This document shows, piece by piece, positions 57,174 through 64,000 of a DNA stretch of 64,000 nucleotides (position 1 is its first letter; every line of letters starts with the position of its first letter). The position numbers were made by a program, and so were the translations under genes. Origin of the DNA: Pseudomonas chlororaphis (lineage in GTDB: Bacteria; Pseudomonadota; Gammaproteobacteria; Pseudomonadales; Pseudomonadaceae); NCBI GenBank assembly GCA_001023535.1, contig CP011020.1, positions 4,043,734-4,107,733 of the forward strand, given 5' to 3'. Below the pieces are notes generated by a model that worked only from the letters and a program-made list of their open reading frames with translations, was not told where the DNA came from and ran no database searches.

Positions 57174-57245
57174 ATGTGGACTAAACCCGCGTACACCGAC
57201 CTGCGTATTGGCTTTGAAGTGACGATGTACTTCGCCAACCGATGA
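57174..57245 (+). CDS. pqqA: PqqA, peptide precursor of pyrroloquinoline quinone (orphan copy)
   Basis: A 23-codon gene encodes [20 protein letters not shown] followed by ANR. Glu15 and Tyr19, the two residues cross-linked to make PQQ, are in the usual ExxxY arrangement. GAGGAAAGACCC provides the ribosome site. No pqqB-E genes follow in the window, so this is a separate copy placed among the users of the cofactor. It can raise precursor supply when the alcohol system is on. A strong hairpin follows immediately. Confidence 0.93.
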
Positions 57246-57251
57246 GTGCCG

Positions 57252-57278
57252 GCCCGGTCTGGCGCGTCCAGGCCGGGC
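57252..57278 (+). terminator. Hairpin after pqqA, possible attenuator or processing site
   Basis: GCCCGGTCTGG and CCAGGCCGGGC form an 11-pair stem (one G-T) with a five-base loop, seven bases after the stop. There is no T-run, so partial read-through into ercA or protection of the pqqA transcript is likely. Confidence 0.65.
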
Positions 57279-57356
57279 TACCCATTGGTCTGATTGCATT
57301 CACGGCGGGATGCTTTAGGCTCAGAGTATCCCCGGACAATAACAACAGGCTTACCA

Positions 57357-58535
57357 ATGAGCCACGCCCCTGCAAAGATGAGTCTCAGCCCGCTGCGCAA
57401 GTTCGTTTCTCCTGAAATCATGTTCGGCGCCGGATGCCGACACAATGTTGGCAACTACGCCAAGACCTTTGGTGCGCGCAAGGTCCTGATCGTGACCGAT
57501 CCCGGCGTGATCGCCGCCGGCTGGGTGGCCGATGTCGAGGCCAGCCTCCAGGCCCAGTCCATCGACTATGCCCTCTACAGTGCGGTCTCGCCCAACCCCC
57601 GGGTCGAGGAAGTGATGCTCGGTGCCGAGCTGTACCGGGAGAACCACTGCGACGTCATCGTCGCGGTCGGCGGCGGCAGCCCGATGGATTGCGGCAAGGC
57701 CATCGGCATCGTCGTTGCCCATGGCCGCAGCATTCTCGAATTCGAAGGCGTCGACACCCTGCATGTGCCCAGCCCGCCGTTGATCCTGATTCCCACCACC
57801 GCCGGCACTTCGGCCGACGTGTCGCAGTTCGTGATCATCTCCAACCAGCAGGAACGCATGAAGTTTTCCATCGTCAGTAAGGCGGCGGTGCCGGATGTGT
57901 CGCTGATCGACCCGGAAACCACCCTGAGCATGGACCCGTTCCTGTCGGCCTGTACCGGCATCGACGCGCTGGTGCATGCCATCGAGGCGTTCGTGTCCAC
58001 CGGCCACGGGCCATTGACCGACCCCCATGCGCTGGAGGCGATGCGCCTGATCAACAGCAACCTGGTGCAGATGATCGCCAACCCGGCGGACGTCGCGCTG
58101 CGGGAAAAGATCATGCTCGGCAGCATGCAGGCCGGGCTGGCGTTCTCCAATGCGATCCTGGGCGCGGTGCACGCGATGTCCCACAGCCTGGGCGGCTTCC
58201 TCGACTTGCCCCACGGGTTGTGCAACGCAGTGCTGGTGGAACACGTCGTGGCGTTCAACTACAACTCGGCGCCGGAGCGCTTCAAGGTGATCGCCGAGAC
58301 GCTGGGCATCGATTGCCGTGGGCTCAATCACCGGCAGATCCGCAGCCGGCTGGTGGAACACCTGATCGCGCTCAAGCGCACCATCGGTTTTCACGAAACC
58401 CTGGGCCTGCACGGCGTGAGCACCTCGGACATCCCGTTCCTGTCGCAGCATGCGATGCACGATCCCTGCATCCTCACCAACCCTCGGGAGTCGAGCCAAC
58501 GGGATGTCGAGGTCGTCTATGGCGAAGCCCTCTGA
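57357..58535 (+). CDS. ercA: Iron-containing alcohol dehydrogenase-like regulator-associated protein ErcA
   Basis: This 392-residue type III (Fe-ADH) protein has NAD-site motif VAVGGGSPMDCGKAIG, TTAGTSADV, and metal ligands in the region AMSHSLGGFLDLPHGLCNA. In P. aeruginosa ErcA belongs to the regulatory set of ethanol oxidation. Whether it acts as enzyme, aldehyde sensor or both is open. The ATG at 57357 was chosen because the frame upstream begins at a TTG inside the pqqA-ercA leader. A GCATTC element (57296-57301) occurs 55 bases ahead. The end overlaps ercS by 17 bases. Confidence 0.87.
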   Translation: MSHAPAKMSLSPLRKFVSPEIMFGAGCRHNVGNYAKTFGARKVLIVTDPGVIAAGWVADVEASLQAQSIDYALYSAVSPNPRVEEVMLGAELYRENHCDVIVAVGGGSPMDCGKAIGIVVAHGRSILEFEGVDTLHVPSPPLILIPTTAGTSADVSQFVIISNQQERMKFSIVSKAAVPDVSLIDPETTLSMDPFLSACTGIDALVHAIEAFVSTGHGPLTDPHALEAMRLINSNLVQMIANPADVALREKIMLGSMQAGLAFSNAILGAVHAMSHSLGGFLDLPHGLCNAVLVEHVVAFNYNSAPERFKVIAETLGIDCRGLNHRQIRSRLVEHLIALKRTIGFHETLGLHGVSTSDIPFLSQHAMHDPCILTNPRESSQRDVEVVYGEAL

Positions 58536-59889
58536 CGAGCAGCAAAAGGCCCTGGCCGGTTTGCTCGGGCTGGGCAATCACTCCACGCGCAAGAGCCATT
58601 ACCCCGAGCTGGCGGCGCGTCTCGATGAGCTGGAGTTGGCCCGCCAGCGCTTGCAGCAACTCAATGACCAACTGGAGCAACGGGTGGCTGAACGCACCGA
58701 TGCGCTGTTGGAAGCCAACCACAACCTGCAACAGCAGATCGCCCAGCGCGAGCGGGTCGAGCGGCAATTGCGCGACGCCCGGGACGCGGCCCAGGCCGCC
58801 AACCGCAGCAAGGACAAATACCTGGCCGCCGCCAGCCATGACCTGCTGCAACCGCTCAACGCCGCGCGCCTGTTGATCGCCACGCTGCGCGAGCGGCAAC
58901 TGCCCGCCACCGAGCGGGTGCTGGTAGAGCGCACTCACCAGGCCCTGGAAGGTGCAGAAGACCTGCTCACCGACCTGCTGGACATTTCCCGCCTGGACCA
59001 GGCCGCCGTCCGGCCCGACCTGGCGCCGTATCGGCTGGACGAGCTGCTGGCGCCCCTGGCCTCGGAGTTTCAATCGGTGGCCGGGGCGGCGGGGCTGGAG
59101 CTGCGGGTGCGATTCGCCGACGAGGCGGTCATGACCGACCTGCGGCTGCTGACCCGGATCCTGCGTAACCTGCTCAGCAACGCCTGCCGCTACACCGACC
59201 AGGGCGGCATTCTCCTGGCGGCGCGGCGCCGGGCAGGGCGCTTGAGCCTGGAGGTGTGGGACACCGGGCGCGGCATCGCCGCCGATTGCCTGGAATCGAT
59301 CTTTCTCGAATTCAACCAATTGGATGTCGGCCGAGCGGCCGATCGCAAGGGGGTAGGCCTGGGGCTGGCGATTGTCGAGCGCATCGCCCACATCCTTGGC
59401 TACCGGGTCCAGGTTCGCTCGCGTCCGGGACGGGGTTCGGTGTTCAGCATCGAGGTGCCGCTCTCCACTGAGAAACCGTTGCCTGTGTCGCAGATGCCCG
59501 TCCAGGTGGTGACCGGCAATCCGCTACCGGGCCGTCGGCTGCTGGTGATCGACAACGAACTGAGCATCCTGCAGAGCATGGCCGCGTTGCTGGGGCAGTG
59601 GGGGTGCGAAGTGTTGACCGCCACCGACGAAGCGGGCGCCATCGACGTGTTGCAAGGGCGTGCGCCGGAGCTGATCCTGGCGGATTTTCACCTCGATCAT
59701 GGGGTGGTGGGCTGTGAAGTGGTCAGGCGCTTGCGCGAGCACTTCAGCCGGGCGATCCCGGCCGTGATCATCACCGCCGACCGCAGCGACCAATGCCGCC
59801 GCGCCCTGCGCAAACTGGAAGCGCCGTTGCTCAACAAACCGGTCAAGCCGGGCAAGTTACGGGCGGTGTTGAGCCAGTTGCTCGGCTAG
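58519..59889 (+). CDS. ercS: Soluble hybrid histidine kinase ErcS
   Basis: This 456-residue cytoplasmic kinase has an N-terminal coiled coil (ELARQRLQQLNDQLEQRVAE), HisKA with AASHDLLQPLNAARLL, a HATPase domain (NLLSNACRYT, GLGLAIVERI) and a receiver domain (phospho-Asp in LILADFHLDHG). The catalytic half is very like that of NahK, but PAS domains are missing, so the input is unclear. It overlaps ercA, which suggests that ErcA supplies the signal. It probably feeds ErbR. Confidence 0.87.
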   Translation: MAKPSDEQQKALAGLLGLGNHSTRKSHYPELAARLDELELARQRLQQLNDQLEQRVAERTDALLEANHNLQQQIAQRERVERQLRDARDAAQAANRSKDKYLAAASHDLLQPLNAARLLIATLRERQLPATERVLVERTHQALEGAEDLLTDLLDISRLDQAAVRPDLAPYRLDELLAPLASEFQSVAGAAGLELRVRFADEAVMTDLRLLTRILRNLLSNACRYTDQGGILLAARRRAGRLSLEVWDTGRGIAADCLESIFLEFNQLDVGRAADRKGVGLGLAIVERIAHILGYRVQVRSRPGRGSVFSIEVPLSTEKPLPVSQMPVQVVTGNPLPGRRLLVIDNELSILQSMAALLGQWGCEVLTATDEAGAIDVLQGRAPELILADFHLDHGVVGCEVVRRLREHFSRAIPAVIITADRSDQCRRALRKLEAPLLNKPVKPGKLRAVLSQLLG

Positions 59890-59918
59890 CGCGGTGTACT
59901 CATCCCCTGCGACGGATC

Positions 59919-60010
59919 CCTGTAGGCGCGAGCTTGCTCGCGAAAGCGGAGGGTCAGTCAACGAGATGTCGGATGTGCAGCCATCTTCGCGGGCAAGCCC
60001 GCTCCCACAA
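59919..60010. repeat. REPIN, GTAGGCGCGAGC variant
   Basis: CTGTAGGCGCGAGCTTGCTC (with changes in the REP head) faces TTCGCGGGCAAGCCCGCTCC. Confidence 0.8.
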
Positions 60011-60084
60011 TGAATAGGCGTCGGACACGCCATCCGGGTCGGCCGAAGAACCTGTGGGAGCAACTGTCTTACCTCTACCACCCG

Positions 60085-61002
60085 TCACCGCCATTCAGTG
60101 CCGTCTCGAAGCATGGCATTCAGTCTGATTAGCAATATTCGCATGCAGGCGATGAGCGCGACTTTCGCGCTCTTGCCTCGCCCTCGAAGTGCTTCGTACC
60201 GGGCCTTGAAGTCGGCGTGATAGCGGATGACAACCCAGCACGACATATAAAGCGCACGTCTGACCCGCGCTCTTCCTCCGTAAATCTGACGTTTGCCGCT
60301 GTGATTGCCACTGTCGTCGTTGTAGGGGGCGATTCCCGCCAGGGACGCGATCTCTCTGCGATCAAGCTCACCGAGCTCAGGCAGGTAAACCAACAAACTA
60401 GCAGTCGCCACAGTGCCGATCCCTTTAACTGATGTGAGTCGGTCGGCTTTCTCCGCATCCAGCTTACGCATGCTTTGATTAATGGCTTTGCCAAACTGCT
60501 TGATTTGGATTTGCAGGTAGCGAATATGATCTTTGATCACCTCGATAACCGCCGGAAGCTGAGCCTGCTGTAGCCGGCGCTTGTTGTCATCTCGTTGCTG
60601 GACGAAGTGTTCGCGCAGCTGAATCAGCTCCCGCAGTGCTTCACGCTCAGGTGAAATGGGCTTTTCGTGAGACGCATGCAGAGCTTCGGCAAAATCGGCA
60701 AGAACAGCCGCATCGATGGGGTCGGTCTTGGCATTCTTGCCCATTGCTACGGCGAAGGCTCTAGCCCGACGAGGGTTGATCCTGAGCACATTGAAACCTG
60801 CCTCCTGCAGTGCTGCCATAACCTTTCGTTCATAGCCGCCCGTGGCTTCCAGTAACACCCGGCCAATCGTGTACGGGCTTAGCTGTTCGACCAGTTGTGC
60901 AAAACCCTCAGGCGTATTGGGGACCTCGTAGCCTTGGTTCTGTGGTCGAACCCAAACGACGAGATTTGATTTGGATATATCGATACCGACCCAGGAAATC
61001 AT
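60085..61002 (-). CDS. IS110-family DEDD transposase (bridge-RNA-guided recombinase)
   Basis: This 305-residue protein has the RuvC-like DEDD domain (Asp8 in WVGIDIS, Glu52 in LLEATGGYE, Asp94 and Asp97 in KTDPIDA) and the C-terminal Tnp domain (SVKGIGTVATASLL, SLAGIAPYND). The serine in SGNHSGKRQ, residue 231 or 235, is the likely catalytic serine. All key residues are present and the frame is intact, so the element may be active. In this family a bridge RNA from the element end specifies both donor and target DNA. Confidence 0.92.
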   Translation of the reverse strand: MISWVGIDISKSNLVVWVRPQNQGYEVPNTPEGFAQLVEQLSPYTIGRVLLEATGGYERKVMAALQEAGFNVLRINPRRARAFAVAMGKNAKTDPIDAAVLADFAEALHASHEKPISPEREALRELIQLREHFVQQRDDNKRRLQQAQLPAVIEVIKDHIRYLQIQIKQFGKAINQSMRKLDAEKADRLTSVKGIGTVATASLLVYLPELGELDRREIASLAGIAPYNDDSGNHSGKRQIYGGRARVRRALYMSCWVVIRYHADFKARYEALRGRGKSAKVALIACMRILLIRLNAMLRDGTEWR

Positions 61003-61186
61003 GGCAAAACCCTCTTACACTCAGAAATGAGAGTGCTCTGGCTTTGCCCACGCTTGTGATTCGAGTGCCGCTCGTCCAACTGTTCGGGCTTATGGGCCAG
61101 AGTAGAAAGGTAGATGGCAGCTTTGCTCCCACTCGTGCTTCAAGCACCGCGGACTCACAGCTTGCCATCTACCCCTCTCACCCCAG
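61003..61186 (-). ncRNA. Predicted IS110 bridge RNA
   Basis: Read on the minus strand, two stem-loops precede the transposase. The first (61171-61111) is closed by TAGATGGC/GCCATCTA and has an inner GTGCTT/AAGCAC hairpin. Its internal loop carries GTGAGTCCGC (61158-61149) and GTGGGAGC (61132-61125). The second is closed by CTCTGGC/GCCAGAG. Its loop carries ACAGTTG (61083-61077) and CACAAGC (61058-61052) around a CGAG/CTCG hairpin. The first pair matches the REP target on both sides of GC. The second pair matches the two ends of the element on both sides of GC. The 5' and 3' limits of the RNA are estimates. Confidence 0.85.
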
Positions 61187-61211
61187 AGTTTATTCCCTTA
61201 CTCAGACACAA
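61187..61211 (-). promoter_or_regulatory. Half promoter at the element end, completed in the excised circle
   Basis: On the minus strand TAAACT (61192-61187) is a -10-like box. In the joined circle TT-GC-TT at the junction gives TTGCTT exactly 17 bases upstream. In the inserted state the same position reads CCGCTT. Confidence 0.5.
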
Positions 61212-61305
61212 GCGGGCTTGCCCGCGAAGGCGGCGGTCCATTCGACATCCCTGTGTCAGATACACCGCTTCGCGAGCAAGCTCCAACAGGGGGATTTCTG
61301 GGGCT

Positions 61306-62550
61306 TCAGCTTTGCTTGGAGCCTGCGCCAATCTGCCAGACATACGGCGGCTCGGTGCCGTTGATTTCCCAGTCGCCGAGGATGCGTTCCTTGTAGATCA
61401 GCGGGTTGTGCGAGGCGGCGGTGCGTGCGTTGCGCCAATGGCGGTCGAGGGCCTTGGTGGTGCTGGTGGCGGAGGCGCCAAGGGCGTTGAACAGGTCGCT
61501 GGTGGCGCGCAGGATCAGGTCGGCGATGACCACCTGGGCCTGGGCCGACTCCAGTTCGGCGGCGATGTTGGCGGTGTGTTCAGCCTTGGCGTCCTGGCTG
61601 AACCGGCTCTCGTAGGCCCGCTGAGCGGCGCTCGCCGCTCGCAGCGCGGTGGCTTCGGCGGCATAGACCTGGGCCGAGGCCTTGCCGATCACTTGTTGCA
61701 CCTGGACGTCCTGGCTCACTGTGCTGGCGTTGCCGGTACTGAAAATTCGCGTGCGTGCGCGTACGTTTTCGGTGAAGTCATGGACCGCGGCACGGCCGGC
61801 ACCGGCCTGCACCGCCAGCAGGACCAACTGGTAGAACGCGGTCTGGTACTTGAAGCGGGTGGAGAAGTCGATGATGTGTTCAGCCTCGACCCAGGCCTGC
61901 TCGAAGACCGTGGTGCCGCTGCCGGTGGTGCGTTGGCCGAAGCCGTCCCAGTCGTCGCTCAGCTTGACGCCCGGTTGGTGCACGTGGACGGCGGCGATCA
62001 CGTCGGTGCCGTCGTCATCGCGCTGGGCGTACACGTCGATCCAGTCGGCAAAGATGCTGCCGGTGCTGTAGTACTTGGTGCCGTTGACCTGCCATCGATC
62101 GCCATGACGAGACACCCGGGTGATGACGTCGCCGATCTTCACCGCGCCGATTTCAGTCCAGGCGTTGCCCACCAGGTCACCCTCGACGAAGCGCTTGAAC
62201 CAGGTGTCTTGTGGCTCCGCCGCATGGGCATTGAGGCGATCCTCGACAAAGGCGAAATGTCCGCGCAAGGCCTGTGGCAGGTTGGAATCGGCTTCGGCCA
62301 GTTCGATCAGCAACTGCAACAGCTGCGGCAACGAGGCCCCGGCACCGCCATATTCGACCGGCACGCGCACGGCGCCAAAACCGGCCTCCTTCAGCCATTG
62401 CACCTGCTCAAAGGGCAGGCTGCGGGTTTGCTCACGCTCCAGCGCGCCGGCCTGGATGCGCACGAAGATCGGCCGGAATCGCTCGGCCAGGGCTTCATAG
62501 TCGGTACCGCTGGAAAGGGTCGGGGGCAGGTGTTGTTGCTGTGCAGTCAT
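61306..62550 (-). CDS. sfnC: SfnC/DszC-type acyl-CoA dehydrogenase-like flavin monooxygenase
   Basis: This 414-residue protein has the acyl-CoA dehydrogenase fold (N-terminal helical domain, mid beta domain with VNGTKYYSTGSIFADW, C-terminal helical domain). This subgroup includes sulfur-acquisition monooxygenases such as SfnC and DszC that use reduced flavin. Its neighbours msuE (FMN reductase) and sfnG (dimethyl sulfone monooxygenase), divergently transcribed, support a role in taking sulfur from organosulfur compounds. The ATG at 62550 begins the recognisable family sequence. The open frame continues far upstream but is a shadow of the intergenic region. Confidence 0.8.
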   Translation of the reverse strand: MTAQQQHLPPTLSSGTDYEALAERFRPIFVRIQAGALEREQTRSLPFEQVQWLKEAGFGAVRVPVEYGGAGASLPQLLQLLIELAEADSNLPQALRGHFAFVEDRLNAHAAEPQDTWFKRFVEGDLVGNAWTEIGAVKIGDVITRVSRHGDRWQVNGTKYYSTGSIFADWIDVYAQRDDDGTDVIAAVHVHQPGVKLSDDWDGFGQRTTGSGTTVFEQAWVEAEHIIDFSTRFKYQTAFYQLVLLAVQAGAGRAAVHDFTENVRARTRIFSTGNASTVSQDVQVQQVIGKASAQVYAAEATALRAASAAQRAYESRFSQDAKAEHTANIAAELESAQAQVVIADLILRATSDLFNALGASATSTTKALDRHWRNARTAASHNPLIYKERILGDWEINGTEPPYVWQIGAGSKQS

Positions 62551-62751
62551 GGTGGTGTTCCTTCGATGGCGAGTAGGCGAGTGCCGGCTAACGGGGTGAG
62601 CGAGGAGGTCGCTCACTGACGGGCCGTGCTTGTCAGTGGCCATTGCACAGTCCATGCCCGTCGACCAACCCCCCATAAATGCGGGCCCCATTCGCGGTCG
62701 AGGGCAACGCGACTGTCCTCCCGCGAACAATCTGTTGCGCCACTGTGCGCC

Positions 62752-62835
62752 GGGCAACAGCCATCGCCCAGGCCTGTCGAGCGCCGGGTGTTCGTGGGGC
62801 AACAGTGGATCAACAGCTTGTCTGTCGAGCGACAG
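62752..62835. promoter_or_regulatory. Duplicated enhancer-like block upstream of msuE
   Basis: Two imperfect direct copies of GGGCAACAG plus CTGTCGAGCG lie 55-138 bases upstream of the -24 element, where a sigma-54 activator such as SfnR would bind. Confidence 0.45.
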
Positions 62836-62889
62836 CGAAGTGATTCGTCTGGATGTGTTAACTGGCTGAATATAAAGAAAATATTCAAC

Positions 62890-62905
62890 TGGCACGGTTG
62901 CTGCT
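62890..62905 (+). promoter_or_regulatory. Sigma-54 promoter of msuE-sfnG
   Basis: TGGCACGGTTGCTGCT has the -24 GG and -12 GC at the exact 10-base separation and matches TGGCACG-N4-TTGCW with one change. It is 51 bases before the msuE start. Confidence 0.8.
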
Positions 62906-62955
62906 CTACACCTTGTGCAGACGCTGAAGGGGCGTCTACCGGCAAGGGATAACGG

Positions 62956-63519
62956 ATGAGCAAGCAATTTAACGTGGTGGCGGTGTCCGGCAGTGTGCAG
63001 CAACCCTCGCGCACCCTGGCACTGGTCAAGGCACTGGTGGAAAGCCTGGGTCGGCAACGGCCGATCGAGGTACGCCTGATCGAGTTGGCGAAGGTCGGTC
63101 CGCAGTTCGCCGGGGTGTTGCGGCGCGAGGCCTTGCCCGCTGCCGTGCAGGCGGACCTGCAAGCCATTGAAAGCGCCGATCTGCTGATCGCCGCGAGCCC
63201 TGTCTACCGGGCTTCCTACACCGGGCTGTTCAAGCACCTGTTCGACTTCGTGCATCACGAAGCCTTGAAGAACGTGCCGGTGCTGGTGGCCGCCACGGGA
63301 GGCTCCGAGCGCCATGCCTTGGTCATCGATCACCAGTTGCGGCCATTGTTTGGGTTCTTCCAGGCCCTGACCTTACCGGTGGGGGTCTATGCCTCTGAAA
63401 CGGATTTCAGCCATTACCGAATCGCCAACGCGCAATTGCTGGAACGTATCGAGCGCGCGGCCGAGGCCGCGTCCCTCAGCCTTGCCGTGGATGTGCGGCG
63501 CAACGCCAGCGCCGCCTGA
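62956..63519 (+). CDS. msuE: NADH-dependent FMN reductase
   Basis: This 187-residue flavodoxin-like NAD(P)H:FMN reductase has VSGSVQQPSRT as the phosphate loop and ASPVYRASYTGLFKHLFD. It supplies reduced FMN to the monooxygenases for sulfonates and sulfones. A GCAAGGGATAACGG leader and the sigma-54 promoter lie ahead. It is followed by sfnG after 37 bases, as in other Pseudomonas. Confidence 0.9.
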   Translation: MSKQFNVVAVSGSVQQPSRTLALVKALVESLGRQRPIEVRLIELAKVGPQFAGVLRREALPAAVQADLQAIESADLLIAASPVYRASYTGLFKHLFDFVHHEALKNVPVLVAATGGSERHALVIDHQLRPLFGFFQALTLPVGVYASETDFSHYRIANAQLLERIERAAEAASLSLAVDVRRNASAA

Positions 63520-63556
63520 CAACCGCTTTCTTTCTATGAGCCGTGGAGTACATGCA

Positions 63557-64000
63557 ATGAGCCAGGACACAATCAAGTTCGCCTACTGGGTGCCCAACGT
63601 CAGCGGTGGGCTGGTGGTCAGCAAGATCGAACAACGCACCGATTGGGGCATCGACTACAACCGCAAGCTGGCGCAGATCGCCGAAGCGGCGGGGTTCGAC
63701 TACGCGTTGTCCCAGGTCCGTTTCACCGCCGGCTACGGGGCCGAATACCAGCATGAGTCCGTGGCGTTCAGTCACGCCCTGCTGGCCGCCACCACACGCC
63801 TGAAAGTCATCGCCGCGGTGCTACCGGGGCCATGGACGCCGTCGGTGCTGGCCAAGCAGATTGCGACCATCGACCACCTGACCGGCGGCCGCGTGGCGAT
63901 CAACGTGGTGTCCGGCTGGTTCAAGGGGGAGTTCACCGCCATCGGTGAGCCGTGGCTGGAGCATGACGAGCGCTACCGGCGTTCCGAAGAATTCATCACC
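63557..64000 (+). CDS. sfnG: Dimethyl sulfone monooxygenase, 5' part
   Basis: The first 148 codons of a luciferase-family FMNH2-dependent monooxygenase are present (FAYWVPNVSGGLVVSKIEQR, GRVAINVVSGWFKGEF), and the window ends within the gene. SfnG turns dimethyl sulfone into methanesulfinate using FMNH2 from MsuE. An out-of-frame ATG four bases earlier ends at once. GTGGAG supplies the ribosome site. Confidence 0.92.
   Translation, partial: MSQDTIKFAYWVPNVSGGLVVSKIEQRTDWGIDYNRKLAQIAEAAGFDYALSQVRFTAGYGAEYQHESVAFSHALLAATTRLKVIAAVLPGPWTPSVLAKQIATIDHLTGGRVAINVVSGWFKGEFTAIGEPWLEHDERYRRSEEFIT

Larger units (their letters stand above)
60062..61211 (-). mobile_element. IS110-family insertion sequence in a REP, with 2-base GC core
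   Basis: This element of about 1150 bases contains one DEDD transposase on the minus strand, a 5' non-coding end of about 209 bases and a 3' end of only 23 bases. That layout is typical of the IS110 group rather than the IS1111 group. It has no terminal inverted repeats. GC dinucleotides flank both ends (60060-60061 and 61212-61213), consistent with exchange at a GC core. The ends read AACTGTC at the low-coordinate side and CACAA at the high side. Relatives such as ISPpu9/ISPpu10 of P. putida are also known to use REP targets. Confidence 0.88.
60051..61291. repeat. REPIN split by the IS110 element
   Basis: CCTGTGGGAGC (60051-60061) and GCGGGCTTGCCCGCGAAGG (from 61212) join into a normal REP once 60062-61211 is removed. 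The inverted partner CGCGAGCAAGCTCCAACAGG ends near 61291. Confidence 0.88.
62551..62955. other. Intergenic control region between sfnC and msuE
   Basis: No gene was recognised. The region holds the sigma-54 promoter of msuE, a palindrome CTGTCGAGCGACAG (62822-62835) and a duplicated block. GGGCAACAG (62752 and 62797) is followed 22-25 bases later by CTGTCGAGCG (62774 and 62822). A weak sigma-54-like match TGGCCACTGACAAGCA faces sfnC at 62642-62627. Confidence 0.55.

Noticed and set aside
57294..57356. Earlier TTG start for ercA
   Set aside because: The extra 21 residues fall in the pqqA-ercA leader and do not resemble the Fe-ADH family, whose sequence begins shortly after the ATG at 57357.
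62627..62642. Second sigma-54 promoter facing sfnC
   Set aside because: Spacing of GG and GC is right but the -24 and -12 flanks match poorly, so it is mentioned only as weak.

Overview
The window comes from a fluorescent-group Pseudomonas. GC is high, genes are tightly packed, and short Pseudomonas-type REP/REPIN hairpins fill most gaps between transcription units. Gene order matches, from memory, the lhp locus of P. aeruginosa (PA1254-PA1268) and the ped/exa locus of P. putida and P. aeruginosa. A nos cluster adds a denitrification trait. No rRNA, tRNA or CRISPR array was seen.

Layout. (1) 0-13 kb: a butanediol-type dehydrogenase, then a hydroxyproline catabolic region on the minus strand. 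It holds the 4-hydroxyproline epimerase, a three-subunit D-hydroxyproline dehydrogenase, a PAS-AraC regulator, an amino-acid ABC importer, an aconitase-X-type dehydratase, a Ser/Cys proline-racemase homologue and a DapA-family deaminase. (2) 13.2-18.8 kb: one very large secreted alginate C5-epimerase with RTX repeats and an embedded SGNH esterase domain. (3) 19-22.6 kb: an ANR-controlled group with a small membrane protein, a HemN paralogue lacking the normal cluster cysteines, and a normal HemN. (4) 23-27.3 kb: a short UvrA paralogue and a divergent membrane-anchored Asp-box protein. (5) 27.5-35.3 kb: nosRZDFYL (N2O reduction). (6) 35.5-59.9 kb: the PQQ alcohol-oxidation island. It holds NO sensor NosP with hybrid kinase NahK, ErbR, the PQQ-associated ABC/beta-propeller/rhodanese set, PedS2/PedR2, Ca-type PedE, cytochrome c550, the SoxYZ/metallohydrolase relay set, lanthanide-type PedH, the aldehyde dehydrogenase, an orphan 23-residue PqqA, ErcA and ErcS. 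(7) 60-61.2 kb: an IS110-family element inserted in a REP. (8) 61.3-64 kb: organosulfur genes sfnC, msuE and sfnG (cut by the window end).

How the parts work together. Alcohols are oxidised in the periplasm by PedE or PedH using PQQ, electrons pass to cytochrome c550, and aldehydes are oxidised by the aldehyde dehydrogenase. Three sensor kinases and two LuxR-type response regulators control this. The NosP/NahK pair next to nos ties nitric oxide sensing to the same locus, and its promoter carries the same sequence box as the PQQ genes.

Most notable signals: the IS110 element carries a readable bridge RNA. Its two loops contain guide pairs matching both halves of the REP target and both ends of the element, each sharing a GC core. 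In addition, a box resembling TACCAAAGTAGCATTCG lies roughly 75-120 bases upstream of most transcription units of the PQQ island including nosP, and a CGGGAA/TTCCCG palindrome marks only the two quinoprotein dehydrogenases.
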